Numbered from the stretch's first letter, positions 12,039-24,270 are shown. The stretch is 64,000 nt of DNA from Mytilus trossulus (GCF_036588685.1 NC_086378.1:32403578-32467577), one strand, 5' to 3'. Numbers and translations are program-made. The notes: generated from the letters alone by a model not told the origin.

Positions 12039-12167
12039 ATACATGGCAAAATCCGTATCATTTGTCGTATCATCCCGAGACATCAATATCAGCCCAAGGG
12101 CCTTTAGGCCCGAGGGATGATATTGGTCGAGGGTGATACGGCATGTGATACGGATTTTGCCATGTAT
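12039..12167. repeat. Foldback (hairpin) insertion in intron 1 of copy 1
   Basis: A perfect 22-bp terminal inverted repeat begins ATACATGGCAAAATCCGTAT, and further imperfect complementarity runs inward to a short loop. Immediately after the right end comes CGCTTTATCATATA, a flank shared with the hairpins at 12719-12854, 29812-29915 and, inverted, 23335-23463. Confidence 0.8.
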
Positions 12168-12432
12168 TATACGCTTTATCATATATTTCAACAGAAGAGT
12201 ATTTATATTATATGAACTGTTTTCTGATCCATAGCACTGGGTTACCTTCAGTTCTACTTTTGTCTTGTTTCAAAGGCCTTAAAAAACTGTTCAATTACTT
12301 ATACGAAGCACCTTACACATTTGCGTGCTGTTGTTTTAAAAACATATTTTGTTTATTATTGAATTTATTTGTGTGTTTTTTAATTTTTATAGTTGCATTT
12401 AGTCTGCCAAAAATATGAAAACTTGACGTTTG

Positions 12433-12495
12433 TGACGTCACATACAATATAGAAAACTTGACGTTCGTGACGTCACATACCAAACAATGACGTCA
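12433..12495. promoter_or_regulatory. Cluster of three TGACGTCA palindromes
   Basis: TGACGTCA occurs at 12433-12440, 12468-12475 and 12488-12495. The first two are inside a 35-bp tandem duplication (AACTTGACGT, then TGACGTCACATAC). The octamer is the consensus cAMP-response element of CREB/ATF factors. In an intron full of repeats this may simply be repeat sequence; regulatory function is unproven. Confidence 0.35.
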
Positions 12496-12718
12496 TTCAA
12501 AAAATTGACATAATTTGAGGAAAATTTTAAAAATTAAAAAATTACACTGACTTTAGCTTAAAAAAAAAGGTAGGGGTGTGATAATGGGTATGCGATAAAG
12601 GGTGCGCATCAAAGTTGCGCGATATGGATTAAATAGCAGGCTATTTATCACATATGCAAAACTACTGTATTTACTACTTAACATATCATAATAAATGTAT
12701 AACAAAAGGATACATAGA

Positions 12719-12854
12719 GATTAATACATGGCCTTTTCCATATCAGCCTGGGCATCATCCCGAGACCCCCATTTCAGCCAGAGACGGAGTCGAGGCGCTG
12801 ATATGGGTCGAGGGATGATACCCAGGCTGATATGGAAAAGGCCATGTATTAATC
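12719..12854. repeat. Foldback insertion with ~45-bp arms in intron 1 of copy 1
   Basis: The left arm from GATTAATACATGGCCTTTTC is matched almost base for base by the reverse complement at the right end. The arms differ from the hairpin at 12039-12167 in stem sequence but share the ATACATGGC terminus and the GCTTTATCATATA flank. A further hairpin-like tract (CTGATATGGGTTATCAG) lies at 13270-13320. Confidence 0.85.
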
Positions 12855-14886
12855 GCTTTATCATATACTTCCGACAATAGTTTTATGTAAGGCAAATAAA
12901 CAAATGCAACAACTAAAACAACTATAACAACAAATATACTATAATTGTCCAACAACAGCATCACTACCTCCATATATATTATGGTAACATTTCTGTAGAG
13001 GCATTTTGAAAGATTGAAATTTTGGAAGAGTTTTATGATCATTATGTTTGCAGGTTTGTTGTTCTATGAAATGATTAATAATTGGCAATGGCATTTGTTA
13101 GCAAGTACTTTTAAAATTTACTATCAACTATCCCCACAAAAGTTCACGTAAAATTTGACGTCGTCATAAAAAATATCTGACGTCACAATGGAAAAGTAAA
13201 CAACCGATACCGAAAACACCGAACGTAACTTGCACGAGAAGCACTGTTATGGGTTTTTGCACGAGACGCCCCTGATATGGGTTATCAGACCTGGCTGATA
13301 TGGGTTATCAGCCTGGGTGGCAAATTATGGCTTGTGCACTTCCGTTCGTTACACATATGCATAAGCTATCATATTAATGCTAAGTGTAGGATAAAAATCG
13401 ATATAACACACTTTAAATGTAAGCCGACCGTTATTTTCAGTAACATATATTAGACACGGTCGTTTAAGCTGTTGTGTAATTCATCTTCAATACATATTCT
13501 TAAAGTAGATTACTATGCTAATTACATTTAAGATATTGGTGTGACGTATGTGAGGTGGGGAAAGAAAACGTGTTCGAAAAAGTCGGACATTGTGTATACA
13601 GGTATGTTTTGTTTTCATTGTTATAATCATGTTAAGTTAATTAGTCTGACAAGTTCCTACATCTTGATAAAAGGGCTAGACAGTTAGAGACAGTTTCACT
13701 CGCCGTTTACTTTATTTTGTTTCTTTTGAAAATCTATTATAATTATATGATTCTATGCTTGAGAAATATCTTTTTTCGCCATATATATTTATATAGAAAT
13801 TTACTTTTAGATATATTAAAAATCTTCTTATGTTTTATCTTATTAGGTTGCTGTCTTTTTAAAGCTTACAAAAAAAGTGTAATACAAATAGTTTATTCCC
13901 CTTTAGTAGATTAACATTACTTTTTTGTTCCTGTTTGTTTAAGGTTTTAGTTAAATCTATAGATATGGAATGGCTAGGCTCTGAATAATGTTGAATTTAT
14001 TGAGAGATACACGTTATCTTTGTTTTGAAAGTAGAAATCTAATCTACAGAAACTTAGGATGATGTGTAAAAAAACACGGGAAATTGTTGGTACATCTAAA
14101 ATTCGTGTTAAAATGGTCGTCAAAAACACCGCTCGGGCTAAATGGAAAAAGGATATTTATCTGGATGAGAATACGGATAGAATTAGGCGATAATGCACAA
14201 TACAAACAGACTTTGCAACTCATACATAAATAGTTTGTTTGTATGGAATGTTAAGAAAGTGGTTTACCTGGTTATTTTGCCGAATATCTTTCTCTATGTT
14301 CCAGTATAAAAAGTCTCTGAAATTCATTGGTCTGTAGAGTAAATCCGATATAGTTTCAGAAATATTTTGAAAATAAAGTGCTAGATTTGTAATCCTATAG
14401 GCCAAGTCTACACGGGATAGACGGCAACATCGGAATGAAGCCTGAAAAAGTTAACGTAGGCTGAGAAATACATGGGAACTTGATTCGGCAAAAATAAAAC
14501 GAAAAAAAACCCAGGTCCCGTTACAGTCTGATTAAAGCCATCCCCAAGTTGCCACTTGCGCCTATAAACGCCAGTTGATAGTCGGGACTAGCTATAGCCA
14601 GACTGGTTTCGTTACAAATTTTTTCTCTCTAAATTTACAATCAAACGACTGACTAATTATTATTCAAACGGAAAAAAGAGACTGAAATAGCTAGATCTTG
14701 AAATCCTTTAGATTTTATTTTCGTGTTAATTACGCTTGCATCGGTATTTGGTGGTAGTGTGGTTTTTTTTTGGGGTGTGATTTAAGGTGGAAATAATGTA
14801 CATGTACAAGTTCGGAGACCACATGATTGAAAGAGAATTAACATAGTTTCCTTTTTAGGCCCTGAGGGACATATTGCTCACATACT

Positions 14887-15177
14887 TAGGCAGCAACCAT
14901 TTGATTCTCGGGGGAGTGGGGATATGGATTTTTTCCGGACAAACATATTATTTCGCCTTTGGCGAAAGATAATCTATTTTTTTTGGCGACAAGTTGAAAA
15001 CAATTTATTTCTTTTAATTTTAGAATTACATATAGTTTCAGCTGAGGGTGAAACAAACATTTTTTTTTCTCAGGGTCAAAAACAAATTATGTTTTTCCCC
15101 AAAAACTGGAAACAAACTATTTTTTCCAAAACAAATCTTAGCTCCCCCCCCCCGAAAATCAAATGGTTGATGCCTTA
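14887..15177. mobile_element. MITE-like insertion in intron 2 of copy 1
   Basis: Left end TTAGGCAGCAACCATTTGAT and right end CAAATGGTTGATGCCTTA are inverted repeats of about 28 bp with a G/C run at their inner edge and a few mismatches. The interior repeats purine-rich tracts around AAACAAA and has no meaningful coding frame. Confidence 0.7.
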
Positions 15178-15516
15178 TCGTCGGGAAAAGCCCGAGGAGT
15201 TTCACAATATTTAAGGGAGTTTTTAGAACAAGCATGCAACTTCCATGTAGATCTATATACATGTAAAAAAGAACTGTATGCATTTCTTTCTGTGGATAAA
15301 TATACTATTTAAAAAAAAATCATATAGATGTATATTGTAATACTAGTATAACATGTATTAGCATGAGCTTTAGAAACACGATGGAAAGCGAGACTCGCCG
15401 AGCTTTCTACTTGTTTCGTAGCGAGTGCAAAAACCTTTTATAATTCTGACGATGTATATTGCACATAATTTTATATTTTGTTTATATCCTACAATTTACA
15501 CCCAAACGCAAAAGCC

Positions 15517-15821
15517 ATGGAATTTCTATGTTATTTTATAATAATATTGGTCTTCTTCCGACCGGCAGTAACATGCTTTCAAAGTGAGGCTTCCATTGGG
15601 CTGTGCGGGATGTATTATTTATTGTTAACTGCTTCTTGGACCTGTATAAAAAATTTGCCATTGACGTAAAGTTACCAGCAATCAATCCTACAATTCAAAA
15701 TCGTTACTTGAAACTAATAGAGCACGCAACATCATATTGTTTCACCCGTGTAAATTCGACTGTCAATCCCACACTTGATAGTCTTTTTGCTTCAGGTTTA
15801 AATTGTGTACCTGTTTTTTAA
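15517..15821 (+). pseudogene. Candidate small secreted protein gene, frameshifted, unknown family
   Basis: An ATG at 15517 opens a convincing signal peptide (MEFLCYFIIILVFFRPAVTC) and continues to about SEAS, then runs into an unrelated frame ending near 15669. The next frame, overlapping from about 15600, reads WAVRDVLFIVNCFLDLYKKF and continues with helical character through IQNRYLKLIEHATSYC to a stop at 15821. One frame change near 15597 would join a signal peptide to a roughly 75-residue cysteine-containing helical domain. I do not recognise the family. It lies in intron 2 of copy 1. It could be a broken gene, a two-exon gene with an unseen intron, or chance. Confidence 0.3.
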
Positions 15822-17973
15822 TGGTGCGCATATCGTCTGATTTTTTTTGATTTTTTTTTGTTCATGACAGGTTGCTTGATTAGGCTTTTTGATAAATTAT
15901 TAAGGCCTGCAGAGTACAGACTCCGGGTAACATCTCCTACATGTGGAATTTCAAGCTTTAGCTTTTATGTTTCGCAGTTTGTTTTACTTATAAAGAATGC
16001 ATATGTGATCTCAAGATTTGTTTTATAAAATAATTTTCCACAAATGACAGACTGTGAAATTTTGCATACAGTTTGCAATGTTTGTCCGACTTGCTGAGAA
16101 AGCAACTTACACATTTACACCACGCAAAGTACACTATACTAATATACAAATGTACGTAGCAAGTCAAGAATATAAGTTTTGAATTTTTCTTTGAGTTTTG
16201 TTATTTTATTAACCATGCATGAACTATTTGCCACTGAACGTCAAACAACCATCAAAAACAGAGCAATTATATCACTGTTATTACTGAATCAAATTGTTAA
16301 AGTACTATTTTTCTGCATGGATGAAGCAATGACACCACCATTGTCAAAAAGGATGTAGTTTAAAACTCAGTAATTCAAATGAATCACACGTAAAACATTT
16401 CATGTTATTTTCACTCATTTATCTCAAAAACAAGGTTGGTGACTTATGATTTTCTATAAATGTATGAATTCAGTTTGTAATTCTGAATATTATGTTAGTT
16501 TTTTGTTGTTCTCCGTATATAAGAACATAGCCATCTATTGGAAAATCTAAAAAGGTTAGCCGAAAACAGGCATTTCCCCTATGTACCTAAGTAAATTTGT
16601 CGCCCAAATCGACGTTTTCAAATGAAAATACCAAGAAAACAAAAATGGTGACCCCATTGTTTATTAAATATTTCGATGTAACTCGGTGCAAAGAACGCTT
16701 ATGCCGAAAACTTTGGAAATCGGGAGATATGCCATTCGGTATCGTGTTACCTTAAAAAAAAACATTACTAGTATATATTTTTTGCGTAACAATTTATGAG
16801 ACAGATACAAAGTCGTATTGTAACTTCTATTGGCATGTTTATACATAATATCTTTGTCATTGTAACGTACAGCAAGATAATCTGAATTCCATCATTCGTA
16901 AAAAGAAAATTACGTTATTCTTAATCAGGACAGTCAGCTGGAGGTCAATCTAATTAATACTAAATCTGCGCACTTTTTTATACTTGGGTGCTGCGGACTA
17001 ACGCATCCCAAGCTTTAAATTAGCTATCGTCCGATTCTTTTCGAAGTTTTTGATACTTTAATTGTTTAAATATATATTTTGACTCTGTTAGTATCTAAAC
17101 GTTTATATACAATATGGATTCCAAATTATAATTTATTATCTCTTATTTTGATATTATTTTGCGATATCTTTGTCATTGTTACTTACAAATACCTCTGCAT
17201 AATTTAATTTGTAATAAGATTACTTTGACCTTGTCCAGGTCAGGCTGGAGGTAACCAAAACAATAACAGAGGAGGTGGCTCCAATTACCTCTGTTTACCC
17301 AGTGATCCCGAAAATGGCAAAGCATATACTCATATGCTAATGATGGACTATATGGTGCAGAGTATGAGATATGGTCACACACTAAACCATCCGGTCTACC
17401 TGCTAGTTTGGGCGACAAAGAGGTTCCATGTGCAGTATGCAGGCGGAAAGGGAAAGTGTCCGTGTCAATGATACCAGGTAGTAACATTATTAATGTTTAT
17501 TTGTACCATTATTTAGAAAAGTATGATAAATATGTTTTAAAAAAATTGGTACATTATTTACATAAATCGTCACATAATATTGTTGATTATAAGTTTTAAA
17601 ATGAAATAATCTTGAATGCAACGGCTTTTAATAGTTTTCTGTATAATCGCAATTATTATTTCCAAGTATATATAAAGTATTAATGTGTTTTTATATAAAA
17701 AATGCATATTTTACATATTTATTTTTTGTGTTTGTTTAGGAAAAAAGTCATGTTACAAAGGATGGCAATCCGAGTACAATGGCTTCTTGATGAGTGAACA
17801 TAAAACTCATAACAATAAAGATTTTATATGTATGGACGGAGAGGCAGAACCATTGGACAATCGATCATCCAATGAAAGTGGTGCATTGTTTTATCCTGTC
17901 AGAGCGAAATGTGGTAGTCTGAGATGTCCTCCATACAAAGATAACACAGAAGTACTTTGTACCGTCTGTACAA

Positions 17974-17979
17974 AATAAA
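17974..17979 (+). terminator. Polyadenylation signal overlapping the stop codon of copy 1
   Basis: The end reads ACAAAATAAAAC, so the TAA stop (17976-17978) is part of an AATAAA hexamer. T/GT-rich sequence follows within 40 bases (TGTTGTCATC, then a T run). A 3' untranslated region of only about 10-30 bases is inferred. Confidence 0.65.
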
Positions 17980-20179
17980 ACAATAACATAATGTTGTCAT
18001 CTTTTTACTTTTGTGATATGTAAAAGTGTCGAATAACGGGTATTTAACAGTCCTTTAAAGTAACGTCGCATGTAAGAAAACAATTTTATATCATTTCATA
18101 TATAAATAAGTTTATGTTTGACGGTTTGTTGATTACGAGGATTACGAGTAGTAAGAATTTTGTTATTCCTGTTTTTATGAGTTGTTGTCAGACAGACGTA
18201 TCAAGATGTTTTTATCATATCATAGCGTTTCCCCACGTGTGATATGTAATGATGAAAAACAAATATCTCTAATACATGATAAAGGATTTAATAATATTTT
18301 TCGTTTTGTTCTACGTTTTCTATTTATTGGAATTTATACTAATGACTAAATCATGAAAATAATCATACATTTTGTGTATTAGAAACGCTTTATCATTTCA
18401 CCTTCATCAGGAACACTTAAAAGAGAAAACAAACATGGTATCAACCATGTCAGTACCGAAGCACTAACTACTGATCCAAGAGAACAATAACGGACTTACA
18501 TTCAATCAGCAGTGGAATCGACGCAGTGCAAGCAGTTCAATTTAATCACAATCGTAATATTTCAACAGTGAACCAGTGGATGGTTTTTACTTTGTTTTCA
18601 ATCCTTTTAGAAATTAACAGGTTAATTGATCCACTATGACCATTCGGTACCATGTAATTAGCGCTCTGTGGTTCGTTTATACCTTTCATCCGAGTATCAG
18701 ATCCGGTTTTCGTGAATTTAAAAGCCCTTGCTTGTTTTAAAGATTCAAGAATGAAAAAAGAAGCTTATTGCTTTTGGGGTCAATAGGTCAAGGACTTGAC
18801 AAAAATATAATTGTAACTGGGAAAACTTCGAATAGTAAGGTAGTTTCTCGTACCTAATTGGATTTAAACGGAAGAAAAAGGAAGAGAAAGTTATAGATTT
18901 TGTCTGGTTCGATGTTCAAAGGATAAGGTCTTTGTTATTTTATATAGAAATAGTTGGAAAAATGGATTCCGGATGGTCATTTGATCTTCTCTTGAAAGTC
19001 TGGAATTGAACCAACAAAGACGCAAGCTAAAATGAATTGAAAGTAGCCTATTGATGTTTTTGAATCAGTACATGTCAAAGATCAAGGTCACTTAAAAAGA
19101 AATGTTGATTTCTGGATGGTATTTAACACAGAGTTGTAACAATATTCATACAGATGCAAATGAGCATTAAGAATACATTTTTTAATGTCTCCAATGGCGA
19201 ACTTTTATTTTGAAACCTTTAAATACAAATGTTTCCCAATGGATTTGCAGTATTTGAAGCATTATTTCGCAGTGCCAGATATTTACTTGTTTTAATATGG
19301 AGGTTTTAACTCTGCATATATACCAGACTATGAATTTTGCACGTCAGACTAGCGTTACATATACATCAGACTCACCAGTGACGCATTGAATAAAAAAAGG
19401 CAATTACGTTCAAAGTCGAAGGGCATTAAGGTCCCTATATACTAAAAAGTTTTCCCCTTGACACAGTTTATATTAAAAATAAAATTACAAAAATACTTAA
19501 CTCCATCTAAAACACCAAACGGAAATTCTTACAAATGACACAAATGGAAAACAACAGTCATTATAATGACAACGATATGTGACCAAACACATAAGACATG
19601 ATAAGTACAAATGTCAAAAAAGGGGTGTAAAGAAAAACAAAAATGCATGTAGCTATAGACACACTAACGAAAAAGAACATAATAAAAAATGAAAGACAAT
19701 AGTACAAAAAATAACCCTAGCACAATACCACAAGGTCGAGATGTAAAGGATGTAACATGTGTAAGCCAATAACAGTCCGTTTAAAAAAAAAAAACAATAT
19801 ATGTAAAATTGGACATATTTTACAGAATGGACTATATTAATGACGTTAAAATACTAAATCCCTGTGATGTGTTTTAGTCGATTTTAGTCTCTGATGCATG
19901 ATTTTTTACTATTAATTGGTTTTGGCTTTTAACTAGCTGTCAGTAACTGCGAGTACTCTCAAATCGTATTTTCTTGTTAATTCGACCTGTTGATACTGTT
20001 TATAATGCTTTTTTGTCATTTTTTATTTATATGGATCTTGGCTGTATACCAGCTTTGATTATTTATAATATCTTCAATTTTTCACTTATTCTTACAACAT
20101 TTGTATAAACTTCAAGATTATAAAAAACCGGTTTTTTTCTAAAGTGAACATTGATTGGTTAAATATTTCTCAGTGTGTT
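17980..20179 (+). other. Downstream flank of unit 1 (segmentally duplicated)
   Basis: No gene. Segments near 18440-18625 (CATGTCAGTACCGAAGCA), 19060-19100 (GTCAAAGATCAAGGTCACTT) and 19320-19450 (GCACGTCAGACTAGCGTTAC) have counterparts after copy 3 (47970-48990), and partly after copies 2 and 4. The duplicated unit therefore extends well beyond the gene. The 19320-19450 segment is itself a diverged member of repeat family A. Confidence 0.6.
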
Positions 20180-20713
20180 TGAATTTGTTTGATAGCCTTT
20201 TGGTCATGAATGTTTGTCTCTAATATTTAATTAACTGTGCATTTGTATTCAGATATCGCAGATCAAATTTATTCGTTCTGTGTGTAATCATACGTTTTTT
20301 GATTGAGTTAAGTCTGCTAATTGATATTTTATCGTATGTTTTTATATGTTGTGATGTTATGCTATTGTTTCAGAAAAAGGGAGAAGGTTTGGGCCCATTA
20401 AAACGTTTAATCCCGCTGCAAATGTTTGCACCTGTCCTAAGTCAGGAATCTGATGTACAGTAGTTGTCGTTTGTTTATGTAATATATACGTGTTTCTCGT
20501 TTCTCGTTTTGTTTATATAGATTAGACCGTTGGTTTTCCCGTTTGAATGGTTTTACACTAGTAATTTTGGGGCCCTTTATAGCTTGTTGTTCGGTGTGAG
20601 CCAAGGCTCCGTGTTGAAGGCCGTACTTTAACCTATAATGGTTTAATTTTTAAATTGTTATTTGGATGGAGAGTTGTCTCATTGGCACTCACACCACATC
20701 TTCCTATATCTAT
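20180..20713 (+). repeat. Left arm of a ~530-bp inverted repeat pair
   Basis: Nearly identical to the reverse complement of 22088-22621, with 1.37 kb between them. The outer part contains CCTTTTGGTCATGAATG, the inner end TCTTCCTATATCTA. Its inner half belongs to a dispersed family (family C; marks: GGAGAGTTGTCTCATTGGCA). The corresponding part of unit 3 (around 49845) goes straight from GGACTGT to TAGAGGCTT without it, so it is an insertion. Confidence 0.8.
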
Positions 20714-22087
20714 TAGAGGCTTATATTTTACTTGAGATGATCAGATCTAGAAAATATCCAACAAGAGATGGATGTTACGACGATAGAAGTTTAGCTACAA
20801 AAGAGAGTGTAAGAATTGTGAAAAACGATCATTGTCAACAAAAGTTAAGCTATGAGAGACATCCCAAACTTGAAAAAAAGTAAAATCACAAAAATACTGA
20901 ACTCAGAGGAAAATCAATACGGAAAGTTCATAATCACATGGCAAAATCAAATAACAAAACGCATCAAAAACGAATAGAACTGTCATATTCCTGACTTGGT
21001 ACAGGCATTTTCAAATGTAGAAAATGGTGGATAAAACCTGGTTCTATAGCTCTTTAATAACAGTCTCATCAAATTCCGTTATATTTACATGATGCGTTAA
21101 ATAAACAGTCACAATTAATAAAATAGTCAAAATATGGGTACATCAGTCATCATCGCATAACAATTTTAAAAGGGACAATTTAACAGAACACAAAAACATC
21201 TATCTAAATGACCGTGATATAAGCATGGTTGTTCAGAGGTTGTCCTTTGTTGATGGGGTTTATAAGTGTTTCTCGATTCTCGTTTTTTATATAGATTAGA
21301 TCAGTCGTTAGTTTTTCTGTTTGAAGTATGTTTGCGTTAGTCATGTTGGATCACTTTATAGCTTGCTGTTCGGCGTGAGCAAAATCTCCATGTTGAGGAT
21401 GTTCTTGTACCTATATTTGTTTTACATTTTACAAATTGTGACTTGGATGAAGAGTTGCCTCATTGGCACTCATATCATATAAATATGCAATGAAAAATTA
21501 AAATATCACTCTAACACGTAGTTAAGATCATATAGAACGTCAGAACCTAGAATATATAGTTCAAGACCATCATGTATTATTTGTGAAGGTGATACGGAAT
21601 ATTATAATATACTTAGACAAAATAACATATGATTTTTACCGTATGATAATAGCATTAAATTAAAGTATTTTCCATATTTTTCGAATTGGTGCTTAGCGGG
21701 CTGATATGAAAAGTTTATCACATGCTTCGATTGTTATCACATGCCTTTCCGTAACGTTATCACATGGCATTCCGGTGATACTCGGCAAATTCCGGAAAAT
21801 ACACACCAATGCTATGTTTTCAGTGAAAAACATTTCAAAGTAGTGTACAAAACAATTATTTGAATACTGGATAGTATTTTGTGTACAATGATAAAATTAA
21901 ATAAAAAAATAAATTAAAAAAAATAATTATTAGAGTCATAAGAAACCTCAAATTAAAAAAAAAAAGGCATATGTTTTTTTATAACTAAATGGATAGTTTT
22001 CATTATACAACTTATGTACACATACTTTTATTCTGAGGAAAATTCTTTAATTTGTCCACATTTAGAAGAAGTTTACTTATTTTTATT
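20714..22087. other. Spacer between the inverted arms
   Basis: 20714-20820 matches 49855-49960 of unit 3 (AGGCTTAAATTTTACTTGAG type sequence). 21225-21480 is a diverged minus-orientation copy of family C (GGTGTGAG-like block and CATTGGCACTCATATCAT). 21960-22085 matches 35065-35185 of unit 2. Nothing coding was recognised. Confidence 0.55.
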
Positions 22088-22621
22088 TAGATATAGGAAG
22101 ATGTGGTGTGAGTGCTAATGAGACAACTCTCCATCCAAATAACAATTTAAAAATTAAACCATTATAGGTTAAAGTACGGCCTTCAACACGGAGCCTTGGC
22201 TCACACCGAACAACAAGCTATAAAGGGCCCCAAAATTACTAGTGTAAAACCATTCTAACGGGAAAACCAACGGTCTAATCTATATAAACAAAACGAGAAA
22301 CGAGAAACACGTATATATTACATAAACAAACGACAACTACTGTACATCAGATTCCTGACTTAGGACAGGTGCAAACATTTGCAGCGGGATTAAACGTTTT
22401 AATGGGCCCAAACCTTCTCCCTTTTTCTGAAACAATAGCATAACATCACAACATAGAAAAACATACGATAAAATATCAATTGGCAGACTTAACTCAATCA
22501 AAAAACGTATGATTACAAAATGAACGAATAAATTTGATCTGCGATATCTGAATACAATTGCACAGTTAATTTAATATTAGAGACAAACATTCATGACCAA
22601 AAGGCTAACAAACAAATTAAA
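22088..22621 (-). repeat. Right arm of the ~530-bp inverted repeat pair
   Basis: Reverse complement of 20180-20713 with few differences. Unit 2 runs uninterrupted across the equivalent point (35170-35200), so this arm is a separate insertion of the same element in opposite orientation. On its outer side 22640-22800 (GGAAGCAATTCGCCGA) again matches unit 2. Confidence 0.8.
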
Positions 22622-23334
22622 ACAATTCGCAATAGGAAGCAATTCGCCGACATATTTTCCGTATGCATAGTGATCCGAGCGTAACCCTCCTCGTAAATAT
22701 CCGATGACCACAATACGCATTGATCTGTCATTGAAATAAACAAATATCTGATTATACATGTTAACACGTGCTCAATACCCATGCTTTTTGTGATTTGTTT
22801 CCTATAAGGTGACAATCGGTAAAACTCGGCTTCAAAACACGGCAATTAATGAGCAGCCATATTTGTTAAATCATAACAAACAGAGAGAAAAAAAATTGAC
22901 GATTATATGATATATTTGCGAAAATAATGATAAAATCGTGCACAGAGGACTAAGTTTATGATGTTTACATGCATTGGTTCAAGAATTGGACAAACATGAT
23001 TTTTCACCACTCACTCGTTTCATATGACTTTAAATAAATTATTTTTTTAAGTTTTTCTGAAATATAATTTAGAAAGTTACTTTAAAAAAGTTGACTTTTC
23101 CAAACAATGTTCATTACGTATATTGTTGAATTTTATTTGTGTCGATTTGTCCATTATGATATTAAAATGTGGGTTTTTTTCTCCGTTGAGGCATATGATA
23201 GAAATATTTCATATTGAATGTATCAAATTTTGGGTCCGACGTCCGTGAACTTTTTACTCTTTCAAATTCATTTCGGGAACCACGTAAAAGGATCAATATA
23301 TGAATCTGTTATTTTTCTCTACTGTTGAAGCATA
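22622..23334. other. Unit-1 flank, no gene seen
   Basis: The first 200 bases match unit 2 at 35190-35400. The rest is AT-rich. CATATGATAGAAATATTTC near 23190-23210 resembles the flank sequence of the foldback family. Confidence 0.4.
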
Positions 23335-23463
23335 TGATAAAAAGATCATAACATGTCATTTTTCATATCGCATGTATTATCAGCCCTCGAGCCATGCGGT
23401 TCTTGGGCTGATATTGAACCTAGGGCTGATAACACATGCGATATGAAAAATGCCATGTAATAA
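23335..23463. repeat. Foldback insertion, inverted relative to those in copy 1
   Basis: Arms read CATTTTTCATATCGCATGT on the left and the complementary ACATGCGATATGAAAAATG on the right, with TTATCAGCCCT and AGGGCTGATAA inside. Its left flank (CATATGATAAAAAGAT) is the reverse complement of the CTTTATCATATA flank found on the right of the other members. Sequence after it, 23465-23550, matches 50830-50920 of unit 3. Confidence 0.8.
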
Positions 23464-23569
23464 TCTGATATTAATCATCAAGGTCTTGACATCTTCCGAT
23501 GAACTCTTATTAAAAAAGGACGAGACGGTCTTTTGCATAACCCAGGTTCATCAACGGATTAGGAAATGT

Positions 23570-23860
23570 ATATCCCACTTGCAGGTACATATGTCAAGTA
23601 GATGTGATATGATTGCCAATGAAACTACTGTCCATTATAGATCAAATAACACAAAAATTATATAGGTCACCGTATGGTCTTCAACAATGAGCAAAGCCCA
23701 TACCGCATTGCCAGGTTTAAAAGCTCCGAAATGACAAAAGTAAATTACTTAAAACGAGAAAACTAACGGCTTAATGTATATACAAAATAATGAACGAAAA
23801 AATATGTCAAATAACAACAAAAGGCAACCACTGTAATACAATAAAATTGCATCTACGGTG
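23570..23860 (+). repeat. Dispersed repeat family C copy
   Basis: Marked by ATGTGATATGATTGCCAATG, CAATGAGCAAAGCCCATACC and AACGAGAAAACTAACGGC, shared with 51010-51310 and 57450-57720. Its duplicate in unit 3 indicates it predates the unit duplication. Confidence 0.7.
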
Positions 23861-23879
23861 GGCAAAGTTATGATTTAAA

Positions 23880-24270
23880 TTAAAATTTTTGTAAACAGTT
23901 AATTTATAATTATGCTCATATCAATGATAGTTCGTGTCAAAACATAAGTGATGTCTACTGAAACCTCCATCAGAAGCGGCATCGACCAAGTAGTTGTTAA
24001 TAAACGTTTTATTGATACCGGGCTTCTTATAATGCAAACCAAACGCGTAATTTGTCTAACAAAACTCGCTCTAATACTAAAAGTTAAAAGCGGTATAAGA
24101 AGTTAAAGATATTTTTTTACCCTAAAACCTGAAATATGTGGCCAAATATAGCAAAAAGTAACTATTATAGGGGTAAAAAAAATCAGTTTTGTAATCCGTA
24201 CAGTTTTTGATAATTTTGTGACTAGATAAAATTTACTTCATGTCAACACAGACTGTATCAGCAAGAATAT
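23880..24270 (+). repeat. Strongly diverged copy of repeat family A
   Basis: GGCATCGACCAAGTAGT, ACCAAACGCGTAATTTGTCT and ATGTCAACACAGACTG align in order with the ~355-bp monomer, but with many differences. Nothing further was recognised from 24271 to 25620. Confidence 0.45.

Larger units (their letters stand above)
11609..17978 (+). pseudogene. Short-chain collagen C4-like secreted protein, copy 1 (frameshifted)
   Basis: Coding exons are 11609-11780, 13533-13601, 17239-17477 and 17740-17978, all with GT..AG introns and the phases of the intact paralogues. The acceptor before the start is TTTTCAG|A-ATG. Exon 1 gives a signal peptide (MSTFSLAIVIVAFIVRTYG) and the conserved HDCKEYSLTPSDQSLIDMM segment. 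Exon 2 reads GVTYVRWGKKTC but then SKKSD where the others have P-x-N. Exon 3 is 239 nt where the other three copies have 237. Two extra bases near 17329-17336, in a CATATACTCATATG context, shift the frame after ENGK (about residue 111) and cause a TGA at 17469-17471. Without them the frame runs on to the donor, through KEVPCAVCRRK. Exon 4 is open and keeps SCYKGW, CGSLRCPPY and CTVCTK. Everything else is intact, so the lesion is recent, a population variant or an assembly error. As read, the product would lose all of exon 4 and its six cysteines. Confidence 0.85.

Noticed and set aside
12039-12167. Hairpins considered as terminators or structured RNA
   Set aside because: They recur as inserted blocks with shared ends inside introns and flanks; a mobile or foldback origin is simpler.
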